Shown here in pieces: positions 43,887 through 52,904 of a stretch of 64,000 nt of DNA (positions within the stretch are counted from its first letter, which is position 1; each line of letters opens with the position of its first letter). The position numbers were made by a program, and so were the translations under genes. Under the pieces are notes generated by a model. It had not been told where the DNA came from, made no database searches, and worked only from the letters and a program-made list of their open reading frames with translations. The stretch is from positions 3,534,001-3,598,000 of the forward strand of contig NZ_JANQBQ010000001.1 of assembly GCF_024723825.1 (NCBI RefSeq), in the 5' to 3' direction. The stretch comes from Romboutsia lituseburensis (GTDB lineage: Bacteria; Bacillota; Clostridia; Peptostreptococcales; Peptostreptococcaceae).

Positions 43887-43982
43887 TTAATGATAATCAA
43901 TATCAACAAAAATAAAAAAGTAGTTGAAAATAAGTATCGATAGTATTACTATAATATATGTATTGATAATTAATATCAATTA
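43887..43982 (+). repeat. Fur-controlled promoter region, direct repeat copy 1
   Basis: About 96 bases repeated (roughly 85% by eye) at 47906-48000 in the same orientation. It contains a Fur box TGATAATCAATATCA (43891-43905), a promoter TTGAAA (43924-43929), 17 bases, TACTAT (43947-43952), and a second Fur box TGATAATTAATATCA (43964-43978). It would drive the SLH-hemoglobin-receptor-like gene 430 bases downstream. The rest of the leader, 43983-44417, shows no ORF, terminator or known riboswitch. Confidence 0.8.
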
Positions 43983-44417
43983 CTGATTGATATTAAATAA
44001 ACTAAGATAAACAAAATCAGTATGTTATTTAACACGTATTAAAAATCTATTATAAAAGCAATTAACTACAATTAAAAATCAGGCTACATCATTTCTAAAA
44101 ATAATAGATTATACAACAATTATAACTAGGCCTAGACTTACAACTTAGTTATATATTAAGTATTATTATTTCAATAATAAATATGGATATTATCCTTAAA
44201 TTATCATAAGTTATAGCTTTCAGATTTAGTTTCAAAATTTTAAATATTAAGATGAAGTACAAAAAAATACAATAATGATTAGTTTAAAATTTAAAAATTA
44301 ATAAATATATTTAGATAATAATGTAGGCTATCACCTTGTTGAGTATAAAATGTGACACATTTAAAGGTTAGATATAAAGCCTAATTTATATACATTGTTA
44401 TAAAAGGGGGATAAAGT

Positions 44418-47400
44418 ATGAAACAGTTTAGGAAAAGAATGCTATCAAATAGTTTAGTGATGGCATTAGTATTAAGCAGTTTAACTTCGACAATAAGCAT
44501 TAATGCTCTTGAAAATGATAAGGAGATGTTTAATGATACTAAAGGACATTGGGGAGAAAGTATCATAGGAGAATTTGCTAAGCATGGATATATTAAAGGC
44601 TATGGTGATAATTTATTCAAACCTAATAGCACAATAACAAGGGCTGAGTTTATAAAAATAATTAATAGTGTTTTTGAATTTATAGATAAGGAAGATGAAA
44701 AATTTTCAGATGTAAATAAAAGCGACTGGTTTTATCATGAGGTACAAAAAGCTGTTAAAGCTGGATATATAGATGGGTACAAAGAAAATTCTACATATAA
44801 ATTTAAGCCTAATGATAAGATAAGTAGAGAAGAGGCATGTAAAATAGTGTCTGTAGTATTAAAGCACAACGATAATGGTAGAACTAAGTTTAAAGACGAT
44901 AAACAAATCCAAGAGTGGGCAATTAAATATGTAAAAGGTTTAACAGATATTGGTATTATAAATGGATTTGAAGATAATACATTTAGACCAAAAGAATATA
45001 TAACAAGAGCTGAAAGTGTTAAAATAATTCATGAAGCTAAGATAAAATACACAAAAAAATTAAATATACCGTCAGGAAATAAACATAATAACTCAAATAG
45101 TAGCAATACTGAAAAACCACCAATAACACAGGGAAATTCGATTATAAATGAAGAAAGAAGTAAATTAGTAGATGTAGAAGGAACTGGATATGCAGTAGTA
45201 TATCTAGAAAAAGGAGATATAAATAGTAGTGAATTTAATTTAAATGGAAATAAAATAAATCCTAAATCTGTTAACACAGAAGGTACTATAGTAAAGTTTG
45301 AAGTCAATCCAAAAGAAGTAATAAATATAAAAATTATTCAGAAAAAAGAATCTAAAAATATTACAGATAATATTACACTAAATAAAAATGGAGAGAAATT
45401 TACAAAACTAATAAATAATGAATCACCATCTAAAGTATTAGTATCAGGTCCAATCAGCGTATTTGATTACCATAAAACAAATTATGATGAAAATGGTAAT
45501 GTTAGAATTAATCCACAAAAAACAACTTTTAATTTAAAATCAAAAGACTACACAAATAATAATGTACCAAAATTAACTTCACAAAAATCTAAATTGGGTG
45601 AAGATATAGTAATAAATTATGATGTAAATCATAAAAATTCAAAGGACTGGAAAGAAAGTATTTATAGTGTGGAAAAGGTTTATCTAGATAATAAGAAAAC
45701 GGAAAAATTAAGATACTCTTTAGAAGATGGCAAAATAGTTATAAAGTCAGAATCAACAGCCATTAATGGAAGAAATGGAGAACATATTATAAAAGTAAAG
45801 TCTAAAGGATACGATGATATAAAAACAAAAATTGAGATAGTTAAAGATGCTGGCCAAATTAACTTATCACCAAACTATAATTATATAGCTCATAGTGACT
45901 TATTATTTGAACTAGAAAATTTTGATTATGCAGTACAAAACCCAATATATGAAGTTCTACTAGATGGACAAAAGTTAATGGGTGATTGCAAAGAATATCA
46001 TATAGTATCAAATTTAATAACATTAGAAAATGATTGCAAATCAAAACTAACACCAGGTCAACACACAATAACAGTAAAGGCTCATGGATATGAAGACTTT
46101 ACAAGAACATTCTATTTAGAAGATACAAATAATAAAAAACAGATATTAAAATTAAATAAGAACGTCAAAAAACTAGACGCAGTTGCTACAGCTAGTATGG
46201 GTGGAGGAAGTTCTGAAGGAGGATCAGCTGGTGGTAAAGTTATGAGAGCTAATTTAGTATATGATTTTGATTTATTGTCTAATGCTATGATACTTGAAAA
46301 AATAGGTGAAGAAACTAAAGAATCAAAAGCTGTACTATCGTGGTGGTCACAAATGACAAAGGATGCAATACTTACGCCTGAATCTAATAAAGTAATTGAT
46401 TATAAGAATTACAAAAATTCGCTTAACGAAGCTAAGATAAATGGAAAATATATAACATTTAAAGAATACTATGATAGCAAAAAAGAAAGTGACTATAAAA
46501 ATGCACCATATAATATAAAATACGTATTGGAAGATGGATTATTAGGAGAAATTCAACCATATAGCCAGGAAAATTTAAAACTTACATCTAAATCATATGT
46601 AGAAAAAGTAGATAATAATATTATTATAACTTTTGACGGAGAAAGCAAAGAATATATATCAAATATATCAAAGATATCTATAGGAGATTACAACTTAATA
46701 TCAAAGGATAAGTATGATATAGTAGATAATAAAATTATTATAAAAGATACGACAAATTTTGAATCGGGAATAAATAAAATTAAAATAACAGCAAATGGAT
46801 ACAAAGATAATACATTAGAACTTGAGATGTTTAAAGAAAACAGCCAAATTCAATTAAAAAGAGATATTAATGAAAATATAATAATTAGTTTAGATAAGGA
46901 TTTTAAACAAAAAGTAAAAGGAATAAGTTTAAATGGTAAAAACTTACTTAGTGATACTCAATCAGGAGCTAATAGTGGAGACTATTACTACAATGAAGAT
47001 GAAATAGTACTCAAATCAAAGCTATTTGAAAATATTGATTCACAATATACCGCTATAATAACATCACAAGGATACAAAGATGTAATTGAAACATTTATAC
47101 CAAGTAAGTTAGAAAAAGGAGAAGCCAAGTTAAAAAAAGTACCTTCATATGTAATTTTAAATAAGGACAATACTTATAAAGTTAGTTCAAAAATTATAAT
47201 TGATGTAGAAGACGTATTTAATGGAGATTATAGAAAAAATATTAAAGAAGTTAATGTAAATGGCAAAAAAGTAGATTTTAAAAATTGTAAAGATAAGCTG
47301 TATTCAATAGAAATAGATGGCGAAAATTTCAATCAAGTAGGAAGTTATGATATAGTATTAAAATCTAATAGTTATGAAGCGTTTAATACGAATATACAAG

Positions 47401-47702
47401 TACAAAATGATGAAAGTAGTTCTAATGAAGAGACACCTTTATTAGAGAATAAAGTAAATATTGATTATAATAGTTTTTCTAAAAAATACTCATTTAATTC
47501 AATTGACTATAGCTGGAGAGATAATATAATATCTGTAACTATAAACAATGTAGAAGTAAAAAAGGCTACACAATATTTTGCAAATGATGGATATAGAAAT
47601 AATTATTCAAATGGAATAGAAATATTAAGTGAACTTAAGAATTCAGATGAAGTAGTTATTAAATCAAATGGATATACAGATTATAAAACAACAATAAATT
47701 AA
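44418..47702 (+). CDS. SLH surface protein with hemoglobin-interacting (Shr HID/DUF1533-like) repeats
   Basis: 1094 aa. Signal peptide (about 1-31), three SLH domains (about 36-80, 95-145 and 158-205) for cell-wall attachment, a linker (about 213-245), then a long extracellular part with about six units of the pattern [SW][WR]xxxIxxVxxNxxx...I.I...YxVxxKSxGYxDxxxxI; clear ones start near DWKESIYSVEKVYLDN and SWRDNIISVTINNVEV (residue 1032), with ITANGYKDNTLEL and IITSQGYKDVIETF between. This matches PF07550 (Shr-like hemoglobin-interacting domain). A Gly/Ser-rich stretch (GGGSSEGGSAGG) separates two blocks. It lies directly behind the heme operon under a Fur-type promoter, so a hemoglobin/heme receptor is the likely role. 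GGGGGATAAAG precedes the ATG. Confidence 0.85.
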   Translation: MKQFRKRMLSNSLVMALVLSSLTSTISINALENDKEMFNDTKGHWGESIIGEFAKHGYIKGYGDNLFKPNSTITRAEFIKIINSVFEFIDKEDEKFSDVNKSDWFYHEVQKAVKAGYIDGYKENSTYKFKPNDKISREEACKIVSVVLKHNDNGRTKFKDDKQIQEWAIKYVKGLTDIGIINGFEDNTFRPKEYITRAESVKIIHEAKIKYTKKLNIPSGNKHNNSNSSNTEKPPITQGNSIINEERSKLVDVEGTGYAVVYLEKGDINSSEFNLNGNKINPKSVNTEGTIVKFEVNPKEVINIKIIQKKESKNITDNITLNKNGEKFTKLINNESPSKVLVSGPISVFDYHKTNYDENGNVRINPQKTTFNLKSKDYTNNNVPKLTSQKSKLGEDIVINYDVNHKNSKDWKESIYSVEKVYLDNKKTEKLRYSLEDGKIVIKSESTAINGRNGEHIIKVKSKGYDDIKTKIEIVKDAGQINLSPNYNYIAHSDLLFELENFDYAVQNPIYEVLLDGQKLMGDCKEYHIVSNLITLENDCKSKLTPGQHTITVKAHGYEDFTRTFYLEDTNNKKQILKLNKNVKKLDAVATASMGGGSSEGGSAGGKVMRANLVYDFDLLSNAMILEKIGEETKESKAVLSWWSQMTKDAILTPESNKVIDYKNYKNSLNEAKINGKYITFKEYYDSKKESDYKNAPYNIKYVLEDGLLGEIQPYSQENLKLTSKSYVEKVDNNIIITFDGESKEYISNISKISIGDYNLISKDKYDIVDNKIIIKDTTNFESGINKIKITANGYKDNTLELEMFKENSQIQLKRDINENIIISLDKDFKQKVKGISLNGKNLLSDTQSGANSGDYYYNEDEIVLKSKLFENIDSQYTAIITSQGYKDVIETFIPSKLEKGEAKLKKVPSYVILNKDNTYKVSSKIIIDVEDVFNGDYRKNIKEVNVNGKKVDFKNCKDKLYSIEIDGENFNQVGSYDIVLKSNSYEAFNTNIQVQNDESSSNEETPLLENKVNIDYNSFSKKYSFNSIDYSWRDNIISVTINNVEVKKATQYFANDGYRNNYSNGIEILSELKNSDEVVIKSNGYTDYKTTIN

Positions 47703-47715
47703 TATGAATTTAGAT

Positions 47716-47754
47716 AATAAAAAGAGATGTTAATATAAAACATCTCTTTTTATT
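47716..47754 (+). terminator. Intrinsic terminator of the SLH-HID gene
   Basis: AATAAAAAGAGATGT pairs with ACATCTCTTTTTATT 14 bases after the stop codon. Confidence 0.88.
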
Positions 47755-47905
47755 ATATTAAATATTTAATAATATACATATAACCTAAAACTTAATTAAT
47801 ATCATCATACCGTACATAAAAATTATTTATACTGCAATATTTAGAAATAAAATTCATCTGAGATATATTAATAAAAATAAGTTATTACTTAATAATATTA
47901 GCGTT

Positions 47906-48000
47906 TTAATGAAAATAAATATCAATAAAAATAAAAAAGTAGTTGAAAATGATTATTGATAGTGTTACTATATATTTATAGTGATAATTAATATCAATTA
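47906..48000 (+). repeat. Fur-controlled feo promoter, direct repeat copy 2
   Basis: Second copy of the 43887-43982 element. TTGAAA (47943-47948), 17 bases, TACTAT (47966-47971) is the feoAB promoter, flanked by Fur boxes TGAAAATAAATATCA (47910-47924) and TGATAATTAATATCA (47982-47996); the second lies just downstream of the -10, a good position for repression. Nothing else is seen in 47755-47905. Confidence 0.82.
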
Positions 48001-48033
48001 ATAATAACTGTTAATATAAATGGGGGAAATGAA

Positions 48034-48261
48034 ATGACTGTACATGATTTAAAGATTGGTCAGAAAGCTATTATAAAAGTAATTAATTCTGATGAAAAAA
48101 TTAAAAAAAGATTATTAGCACTAGGGTGCGTAGAAGGAACAGAAATACAAGTAAAAAAAGTAGCACCACTAAGCGATCCGATAGTAGTAACATTTAGAGG
48201 ATTTGATATGGCAATAAGAAAAAATACGGCACAAAAAATACAGGTAAAAACATTAATTTAA
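48034..48261 (+). CDS. feoA: Ferrous iron transport protein A
   Basis: 75-aa SH3-like FeoA protein (LKIGQKAIIKVINSDEKIKKRLLALGCVEGTEIQVKKVAPLSDP), which supports the FeoB channel. GGGGGAAATGAA precedes the ATG, and feoB follows after 11 bases. The promoter carries two Fur boxes, so the genes should be induced by iron limitation. Confidence 0.95.
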   Translation: MTVHDLKIGQKAIIKVINSDEKIKKRLLALGCVEGTEIQVKKVAPLSDPIVVTFRGFDMAIRKNTAQKIQVKTLI

Positions 48262-48272
48262 GGGGGAGAAAA

Positions 48273-50174
48273 ATGATAAATGTAGCATTACTAGGAAATC
48301 CAAACGTAGGAAAAACTACAATATTTAACGCTATCACTGGTTTAAATCAATATGTTGGTAACTGGCCAGGTGTAACTATAGAAAAAAGAGAAGGGCACTT
48401 TGGAAAAGATATAAAAATAACTGATTTACCAGGTATATATGCAATGGATACTTTCTCAAATGAAGAAAAAATATCTAAAAACTTTATAGAAACAGAAAAA
48501 GTAGATGTAATCGTAAATGTTGTTGATGCATCCAATATATCAAGAAACTTATATTTAACAACTCAGCTAATGAAATATAAAAAACCTATGGTTGTATTAT
48601 TGAATATGATTGATAGTGCAGAATCTAAAGGGATAAAAATAAACATAGATAAAATACAAAATGAATTAGGCTGTATAGTAATTCCTATGGTAGCTAAAAG
48701 GGAAGTAGATTTAGAAAATTTAAAACATGCTATAAAAACAGCTTATAAAAAGCCAACTACATATAAAGTATATTCTGAAGTAGAAAAAGAAACTTATTCT
48801 CAAATAGATGATATTTTAAAAAGAAGTACAAATATAGTTGATAATAAAAAGAAGACAATAAGTGAAAAAATAGATGATATTGTTTTAAATCCAATCTTAG
48901 CATACCCAATATTTATAGGACTTTTATACACTTTATTTAAATTTACATTTGAATGGGTAGGTGGACCACTACAAGAACTTAGTGGTGGATGGATAGAAAC
49001 TTATATTCAAAGTCCAGTAAGTAATATGTTAGCAAACTCAAGTGAATGGTTCCATTCATTAATAGTAGATGGAGTAATTGGTAGTATGGGCGGAACTTTA
49101 CCATTCTTCCCATTAATATTTACTTTATTCTTAGGAATAACTTTATTTGAAGATAGTGGATATATGGCAAGAATAGCATTTTTAATGGATAAAATAATGA
49201 GTAAAGTTGGATTGTCAGGTAAAGCATTCATACCAATGATTTTAGGAGTAGGATGTTCTTCACCAGCAATAATGGCTACTAGAACATTAGAAAATGAGCA
49301 AGATAGAAAGATAACTGCACTAATTGCACCTCTTATGACGTGTGGAGCTAAATTACCTATATATGCAATGTTTGTATCTATATTCTTCCCTAACAATCAA
49401 CCGATAGTTATAATGTCTTTATATTTATTAGGTATTATAGTTGCAATATTTGTAGCATTGTTTTTAAATAAAACTCAAAAAAATAAAGAACATGATCCGT
49501 TTATAATGGAATTACCTAAATATTCACTACCAACAGTATCTTCTTTATTAAAAAATACATGGCAAAAATCAAAAGGTTTCTTAGTGAAAGTAGTTACAAT
49601 AATGTTTGCTATGTCTGTTGTAATATGGGCATTGTCGTCATTTAACTTTAGTGGATTTACAAGTGAAATAGACAATAGTTTCTTAGCTTATGCAGGAAAT
49701 ATCGTAGCACCATTATTTGCTCCACTTGGATTTGGAGATTGGAGAGCTGGTGTTTCTATAATTACAGGTCTTTCAGCTAAAGAAGTAGTTGTATCAACAA
49801 TGGAAGTATTATATGGAGATTTAAACTCTGTATTACCTACTTTATTTACAGGATTAAGCGCATATGGATTCTTAGTATTTAGTGCATTATATACTCCATG
49901 TATAGCAGCACTTGCAACAATGCAAAAAGAATATGGAACTAAAATGGCAATATCATCATTTGTATATCAATTTGTACTAGCATGGGCGGGAGCTTTTTAT
50001 GTTTATCAAATAGGAAGTTTATTTACAAGAGGATTTAATAGCACAAATCTTATAAACTTAGCAATTGGTACAATAGTAATATTTATAATACTAAGAGTTT
50101 TATATTCTAAACTTAAAACATTAAGCTTTAATGGGAAAGTAGAAGAATATAAAACATTAAAAATGAGCGTTTAA
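48273..50174 (+). CDS. feoB: Ferrous iron transport protein B
   Basis: 633-aa Fe2+ transporter. The N-terminal G domain has G1 GNPNVGKTT, G3 DLPG, G4 LNMID and a helical domain (about 165-205). The membrane part (about 210-625) has two Gate motifs (GYMARIAFLMDKIM..., GVGCSSPAIMATRTL, SAKEVVVSTMEVLYG). The length is slightly below E. coli FeoB, normal for clostridial forms. It is the main ferrous iron importer of the anaerobic cell and is part of the Fur-regulated island. Confidence 0.95.
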   Translation: MINVALLGNPNVGKTTIFNAITGLNQYVGNWPGVTIEKREGHFGKDIKITDLPGIYAMDTFSNEEKISKNFIETEKVDVIVNVVDASNISRNLYLTTQLMKYKKPMVVLLNMIDSAESKGIKINIDKIQNELGCIVIPMVAKREVDLENLKHAIKTAYKKPTTYKVYSEVEKETYSQIDDILKRSTNIVDNKKKTISEKIDDIVLNPILAYPIFIGLLYTLFKFTFEWVGGPLQELSGGWIETYIQSPVSNMLANSSEWFHSLIVDGVIGSMGGTLPFFPLIFTLFLGITLFEDSGYMARIAFLMDKIMSKVGLSGKAFIPMILGVGCSSPAIMATRTLENEQDRKITALIAPLMTCGAKLPIYAMFVSIFFPNNQPIVIMSLYLLGIIVAIFVALFLNKTQKNKEHDPFIMELPKYSLPTVSSLLKNTWQKSKGFLVKVVTIMFAMSVVIWALSSFNFSGFTSEIDNSFLAYAGNIVAPLFAPLGFGDWRAGVSIITGLSAKEVVVSTMEVLYGDLNSVLPTLFTGLSAYGFLVFSALYTPCIAALATMQKEYGTKMAISSFVYQFVLAWAGAFYVYQIGSLFTRGFNSTNLINLAIGTIVIFIILRVLYSKLKTLSFNGKVEEYKTLKMSV

Positions 50175-50211
50175 GCATAAGTGTATTAAATTTTAAGGAG
50201 AGGATAAAGAG

Positions 50212-50538
50212 ATGAGTATATTAATATTAGGTGGACATGAAGGAATGGAGAGAGAATACAAGCTTATGAGTAAGGAAAAGGGGTATAGGTCAAAAATTTA
50301 TACAACTATGCCATCCAAGCTGAAAAAAAGAATAGGAAACCCAGATGCAATAGTACTTTTGATGTCAACGATATCTCATAATATGGTTGAAACCGCCTTA
50401 AAAGATGCTAAGCGCAAAAATATTCCTATTATAAAAGTCCAAAATAGTAGTAAGCAAGCTTTTATAGATTGTTTAGAACAAATAGATACTTGTAATAAAA
50501 ACTGTAAAAACTGTAAATATAAAAATAATATACAATAA
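50212..50538 (+). CDS. DUF2325 protein with cysteine-rich tail in the feo operon
   Basis: 108 aa. The DUF2325 core (MSILILGGHEGMEREYKLM, DAIVLLMSTISHNMVETALKDAKRKNIPIIKVQNSS) is Rossmann-like. The C-terminus adds CNKNCKNCKYKN with three closely spaced Cys plus one a little upstream, a possible Fe-S or metal site. It follows feoB after 37 bases with AAGGAGAGG before the ATG and shares its terminator, taking the place where FeoC is encoded in proteobacteria. A redox or iron-sensing accessory role is inferred. Confidence 0.8.
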   Translation: MSILILGGHEGMEREYKLMSKEKGYRSKIYTTMPSKLKKRIGNPDAIVLLMSTISHNMVETALKDAKRKNIPIIKVQNSSKQAFIDCLEQIDTCNKNCKNCKYKNNIQ

Positions 50539-50547
50539 TTTATTCTA

Positions 50548-50600
50548 AGAGTTATCTTAAAATACCTAATTATAAGGTATTTTAAGATAACTCTATTTTT
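50548..50600 (+). terminator. Strong terminator of the feo operon
   Basis: A perfect 20-bp stem (AGAGTTATCTTAAAATACCT and its complement) with a 7-nt loop, followed by ATTTTT. Confidence 0.9.
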
Positions 50601-50607
50601 ACGTATA

Positions 50608-50743
50608 AGGAAATTATGATTACATTATAACTGTGGATAAGTAGTTCAAATATTGATATATCAATAAACTTATAGTACGTAAGAAATGACATTTTAAGCA
50701 ACGGACGAAGTCATTGGCGCCATGAGCGAAGCGAATTTTTTAT
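50608..50743 (+). repeat. Dispersed intergenic repeat, copy C
   Basis: The core GCAACGGACGAAGTCATTGG then CGCCATGAGCGAAGCGA and a T-run (50698-50742) matches copies A, B and D with several changes that weaken the hairpin. The left arm contains ATTATAACTGTGGATAAG, shared with the arm-only copy at 59338-59425. Confidence 0.75.
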
Positions 50744-50850
50744 TAAAAAATAAAATAAAAAATTTACTTAAACATAAAAAATATTTAAGCTAAAAACACT
50801 GAAAAAACAATAATAATGTGTATTTTAAATGATTATTTTATAAAATAATA

Positions 50851-50908
50851 TTGACAATGATAATTTTTATCAATAAAATAAGAATAAAGTGTTTGAGAAT
50901 GAATATCA
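50851..50908 (+). promoter_or_regulatory. Fur-regulated promoter of the ferric-siderophore transporter
   Basis: TTGACA (50851-50856), 17 bases, TAAAAT (50874-50879). A perfect Fur palindrome TGATAATTTTTATCA (50858-50872) fills the spacer, and a second box TGAGAATGAATATCA lies at 50894-50908. Confidence 0.85.
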
Positions 50909-50950
50909 GTGGGTATTAATTATCACATAACAGATAAAGTAGGAGGCATT

Positions 50951-51904
50951 ATGAAAAAGAGGCACTTAATAATTTTATTGATATTATTATCATTAATCTC
51001 CGTATTTCTAGGAGTACATGATATTAAAATAACAGATATATTTAGATTAAGTAATGATCAGCTAAATGTTTTGCTTATAAGTAGGGTACCAAGATTAATA
51101 AGTATATTAGTTGCAGGTATGGGTATGAGTATATGTGGTCTTATAATGCAGCAAATAAGTAAAAATAAATTTGTATCACCCACAACAGGTGCAACAATAG
51201 ATGCAGCTCAATTAGGATTAGTATTTGCAATGCTATTAATTCCTAAAGCTGGTATGGGAGGAAAAATGATAATTTCATTTATTTTCTCACTGATAGGAAC
51301 ATTTTTATTTATGAATATTTTAAAAAGATTACAGTTTAAAAATGCAGTCTTTGTACCGCTAGTTGGGATCATGTTTGGTAATATAATTGGATCAATGACT
51401 ACATTTATAGCTTATAAGTACAACTTAATGCAAGATATATCAGCTTGGATGCAAGGTAACTTTGCTATGATACTTAAAGGTAATTATGAAATGTTGTATA
51501 TAACAATACCACTAATAGTTATTGCATATTTATATGCAAATAAATTTACTATAGCAGGTATGGGAGAAGATTTTGCAACAAATTTAGGTCTTAATTATAA
51601 TAAAATAGTAAATATTGGATTGACTATAGTAGCAGTAGTAACAGCAAGTGTTGTTATAACTGTTGGAAGCATTCCATTTATAGGTTTAATAGTTCCTAAT
51701 ATAGTTTCTATGTATAAAGGAGACAACATAAAAGATAGCATATGGCATACAGGACTATTTGGAGCAATATTTGTTTTAAGTTGTGATATATTCTCAAGAA
51801 TAATAATATATCCATATGAAATACCAATAGGTCTTACAGTAGGTGTTATCGGAAGTGCAATGTTTTTATACATGATATTAAGGAGGAAGTCATATGCAAG
51901 TTAG
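50951..51904 (+). CDS. yclN: Iron-siderophore ABC transporter permease (YclN-like)
   Basis: 317-aa FecCD-family permease with about nine helices (SRVPRLISILVAGMGMSICGLIMQQ, SPTTGATIDAAQLG, GSIPFIGLIVPNIV). It pairs with the second permease, whose gene overlaps by 11 bases, as in the petrobactin/catecholate importer YclNOPQ. I use ATG 50951 behind TAGGAGG; the GTG at 50909 in the same frame lies upstream of that site, within the promoter region next to a Fur box. Confidence 0.9.
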   Translation: MKKRHLIILLILLSLISVFLGVHDIKITDIFRLSNDQLNVLLISRVPRLISILVAGMGMSICGLIMQQISKNKFVSPTTGATIDAAQLGLVFAMLLIPKAGMGGKMIISFIFSLIGTFLFMNILKRLQFKNAVFVPLVGIMFGNIIGSMTTFIAYKYNLMQDISAWMQGNFAMILKGNYEMLYITIPLIVIAYLYANKFTIAGMGEDFATNLGLNYNKIVNIGLTIVAVVTASVVITVGSIPFIGLIVPNIVSMYKGDNIKDSIWHTGLFGAIFVLSCDIFSRIIIYPYEIPIGLTVGVIGSAMFLYMILRRKSYAS

Positions 51905-52904
51905 TTCTAGCAATAAATTACCTAGTAAGAGTAATTTATATATAAATAAAGAAAACAAGCAAAAAAGAATACTTTACATATTATTAGCAATGATTGCAGT
52001 ATTTTCAGCTTTGTTTTTAACATCAGGAGTAAATCCTAACCATTTTGACTACGCAATGAGTCAGAGAATACCAAAATTAGTAGCAATAATTTTAACAGGA
52101 GGATGTATAGCTTTTTCATCTATGATTTTCCAAACTATAACTAATAATAATATATTAACTCCAAGTGTATTAGGTCTAGATTCATTATATGTATTAGTTC
52201 AAACAATAATAGTGTTTTTCGTAGGCGTTGAAAGTAGTTTTGTAACTAATAAAAGTAGCAACTTTTTATTATCAGTAACAGTAATGGTTGTAGCGAGTTT
52301 TGTTCTTTACAAAAACTTATTTGAAAAAAGTAACAACAATATATTCTTTTTATTACTAGTAGGTATAATATTTGGAACATTGTTTAAAAGCATGTCAACA
52401 TTTATGCAAGTAGTAATAGATCCAAATGAATACGCAGCACTTCAAAATAGTTTATATGCAAGTTTTGGAAATGTTAACACTAAAATTATAGTAATAGCAT
52501 TTTTAATTATAATAGGTATAGTTCCGTTTATTTATGATGATTTAAAGTATTTAGATGTTATAAGTTTAGGTAAAGATCATGCAATAAACTTAGGTGTAGA
52601 TTATGATAGTGTTGTAAAGAAAATGATAGTAGTTGTATCAATTTTAGTATCAGTATCTACAGCATTAGTTGGTCCGATTACCTTCTTAGGGTTGATTGTA
52701 GTAAATGTAACTAAGCAAGTGTTAAATACTTATAAACATTCATATTTAGTAACGGCATCTGTATTAGTAAGTGTATTAACATTGGTAGGCGGACAATTCT
52801 TAGTAGAAAGAGTATTTGGCTTAAATACAACTCTAAGCGTAATTATAAACTTTATAGGTGGAATATACTTTATATACTTATTATTAAAGGAGAGCAAAGC
52901 ATAA
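51894..52904 (+). CDS. yclO: Iron-siderophore ABC transporter permease (YclO-like)
   Basis: 336-aa FecCD-family permease: SQRIPKLVAIILTGGCIAFSSMIFQ, NILTPSVLGLDSLY, VGPITFLGLIVVNVTKQ. A hydrophilic N-terminus of about 28 residues precedes the first helix. AAGGAGG lies inside the end of the YclN-like gene, and a TAATG overlap joins it to the ATPase gene. Confidence 0.9.
   Translation: MQVSSSNKLPSKSNLYINKENKQKRILYILLAMIAVFSALFLTSGVNPNHFDYAMSQRIPKLVAIILTGGCIAFSSMIFQTITNNNILTPSVLGLDSLYVLVQTIIVFFVGVESSFVTNKSSNFLLSVTVMVVASFVLYKNLFEKSNNNIFFLLLVGIIFGTLFKSMSTFMQVVIDPNEYAALQNSLYASFGNVNTKIIVIAFLIIIGIVPFIYDDLKYLDVISLGKDHAINLGVDYDSVVKKMIVVVSILVSVSTALVGPITFLGLIVVNVTKQVLNTYKHSYLVTASVLVSVLTLVGGQFLVERVFGLNTTLSVIINFIGGIYFIYLLLKESKA

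Noticed and set aside
50909-50950. GTG start adding 14 residues to the YclN-like permease
   Set aside because: The stretch directly abuts a Fur box and has no ribosome site, whereas ATG 50951 has TAGGAGG at the right distance.
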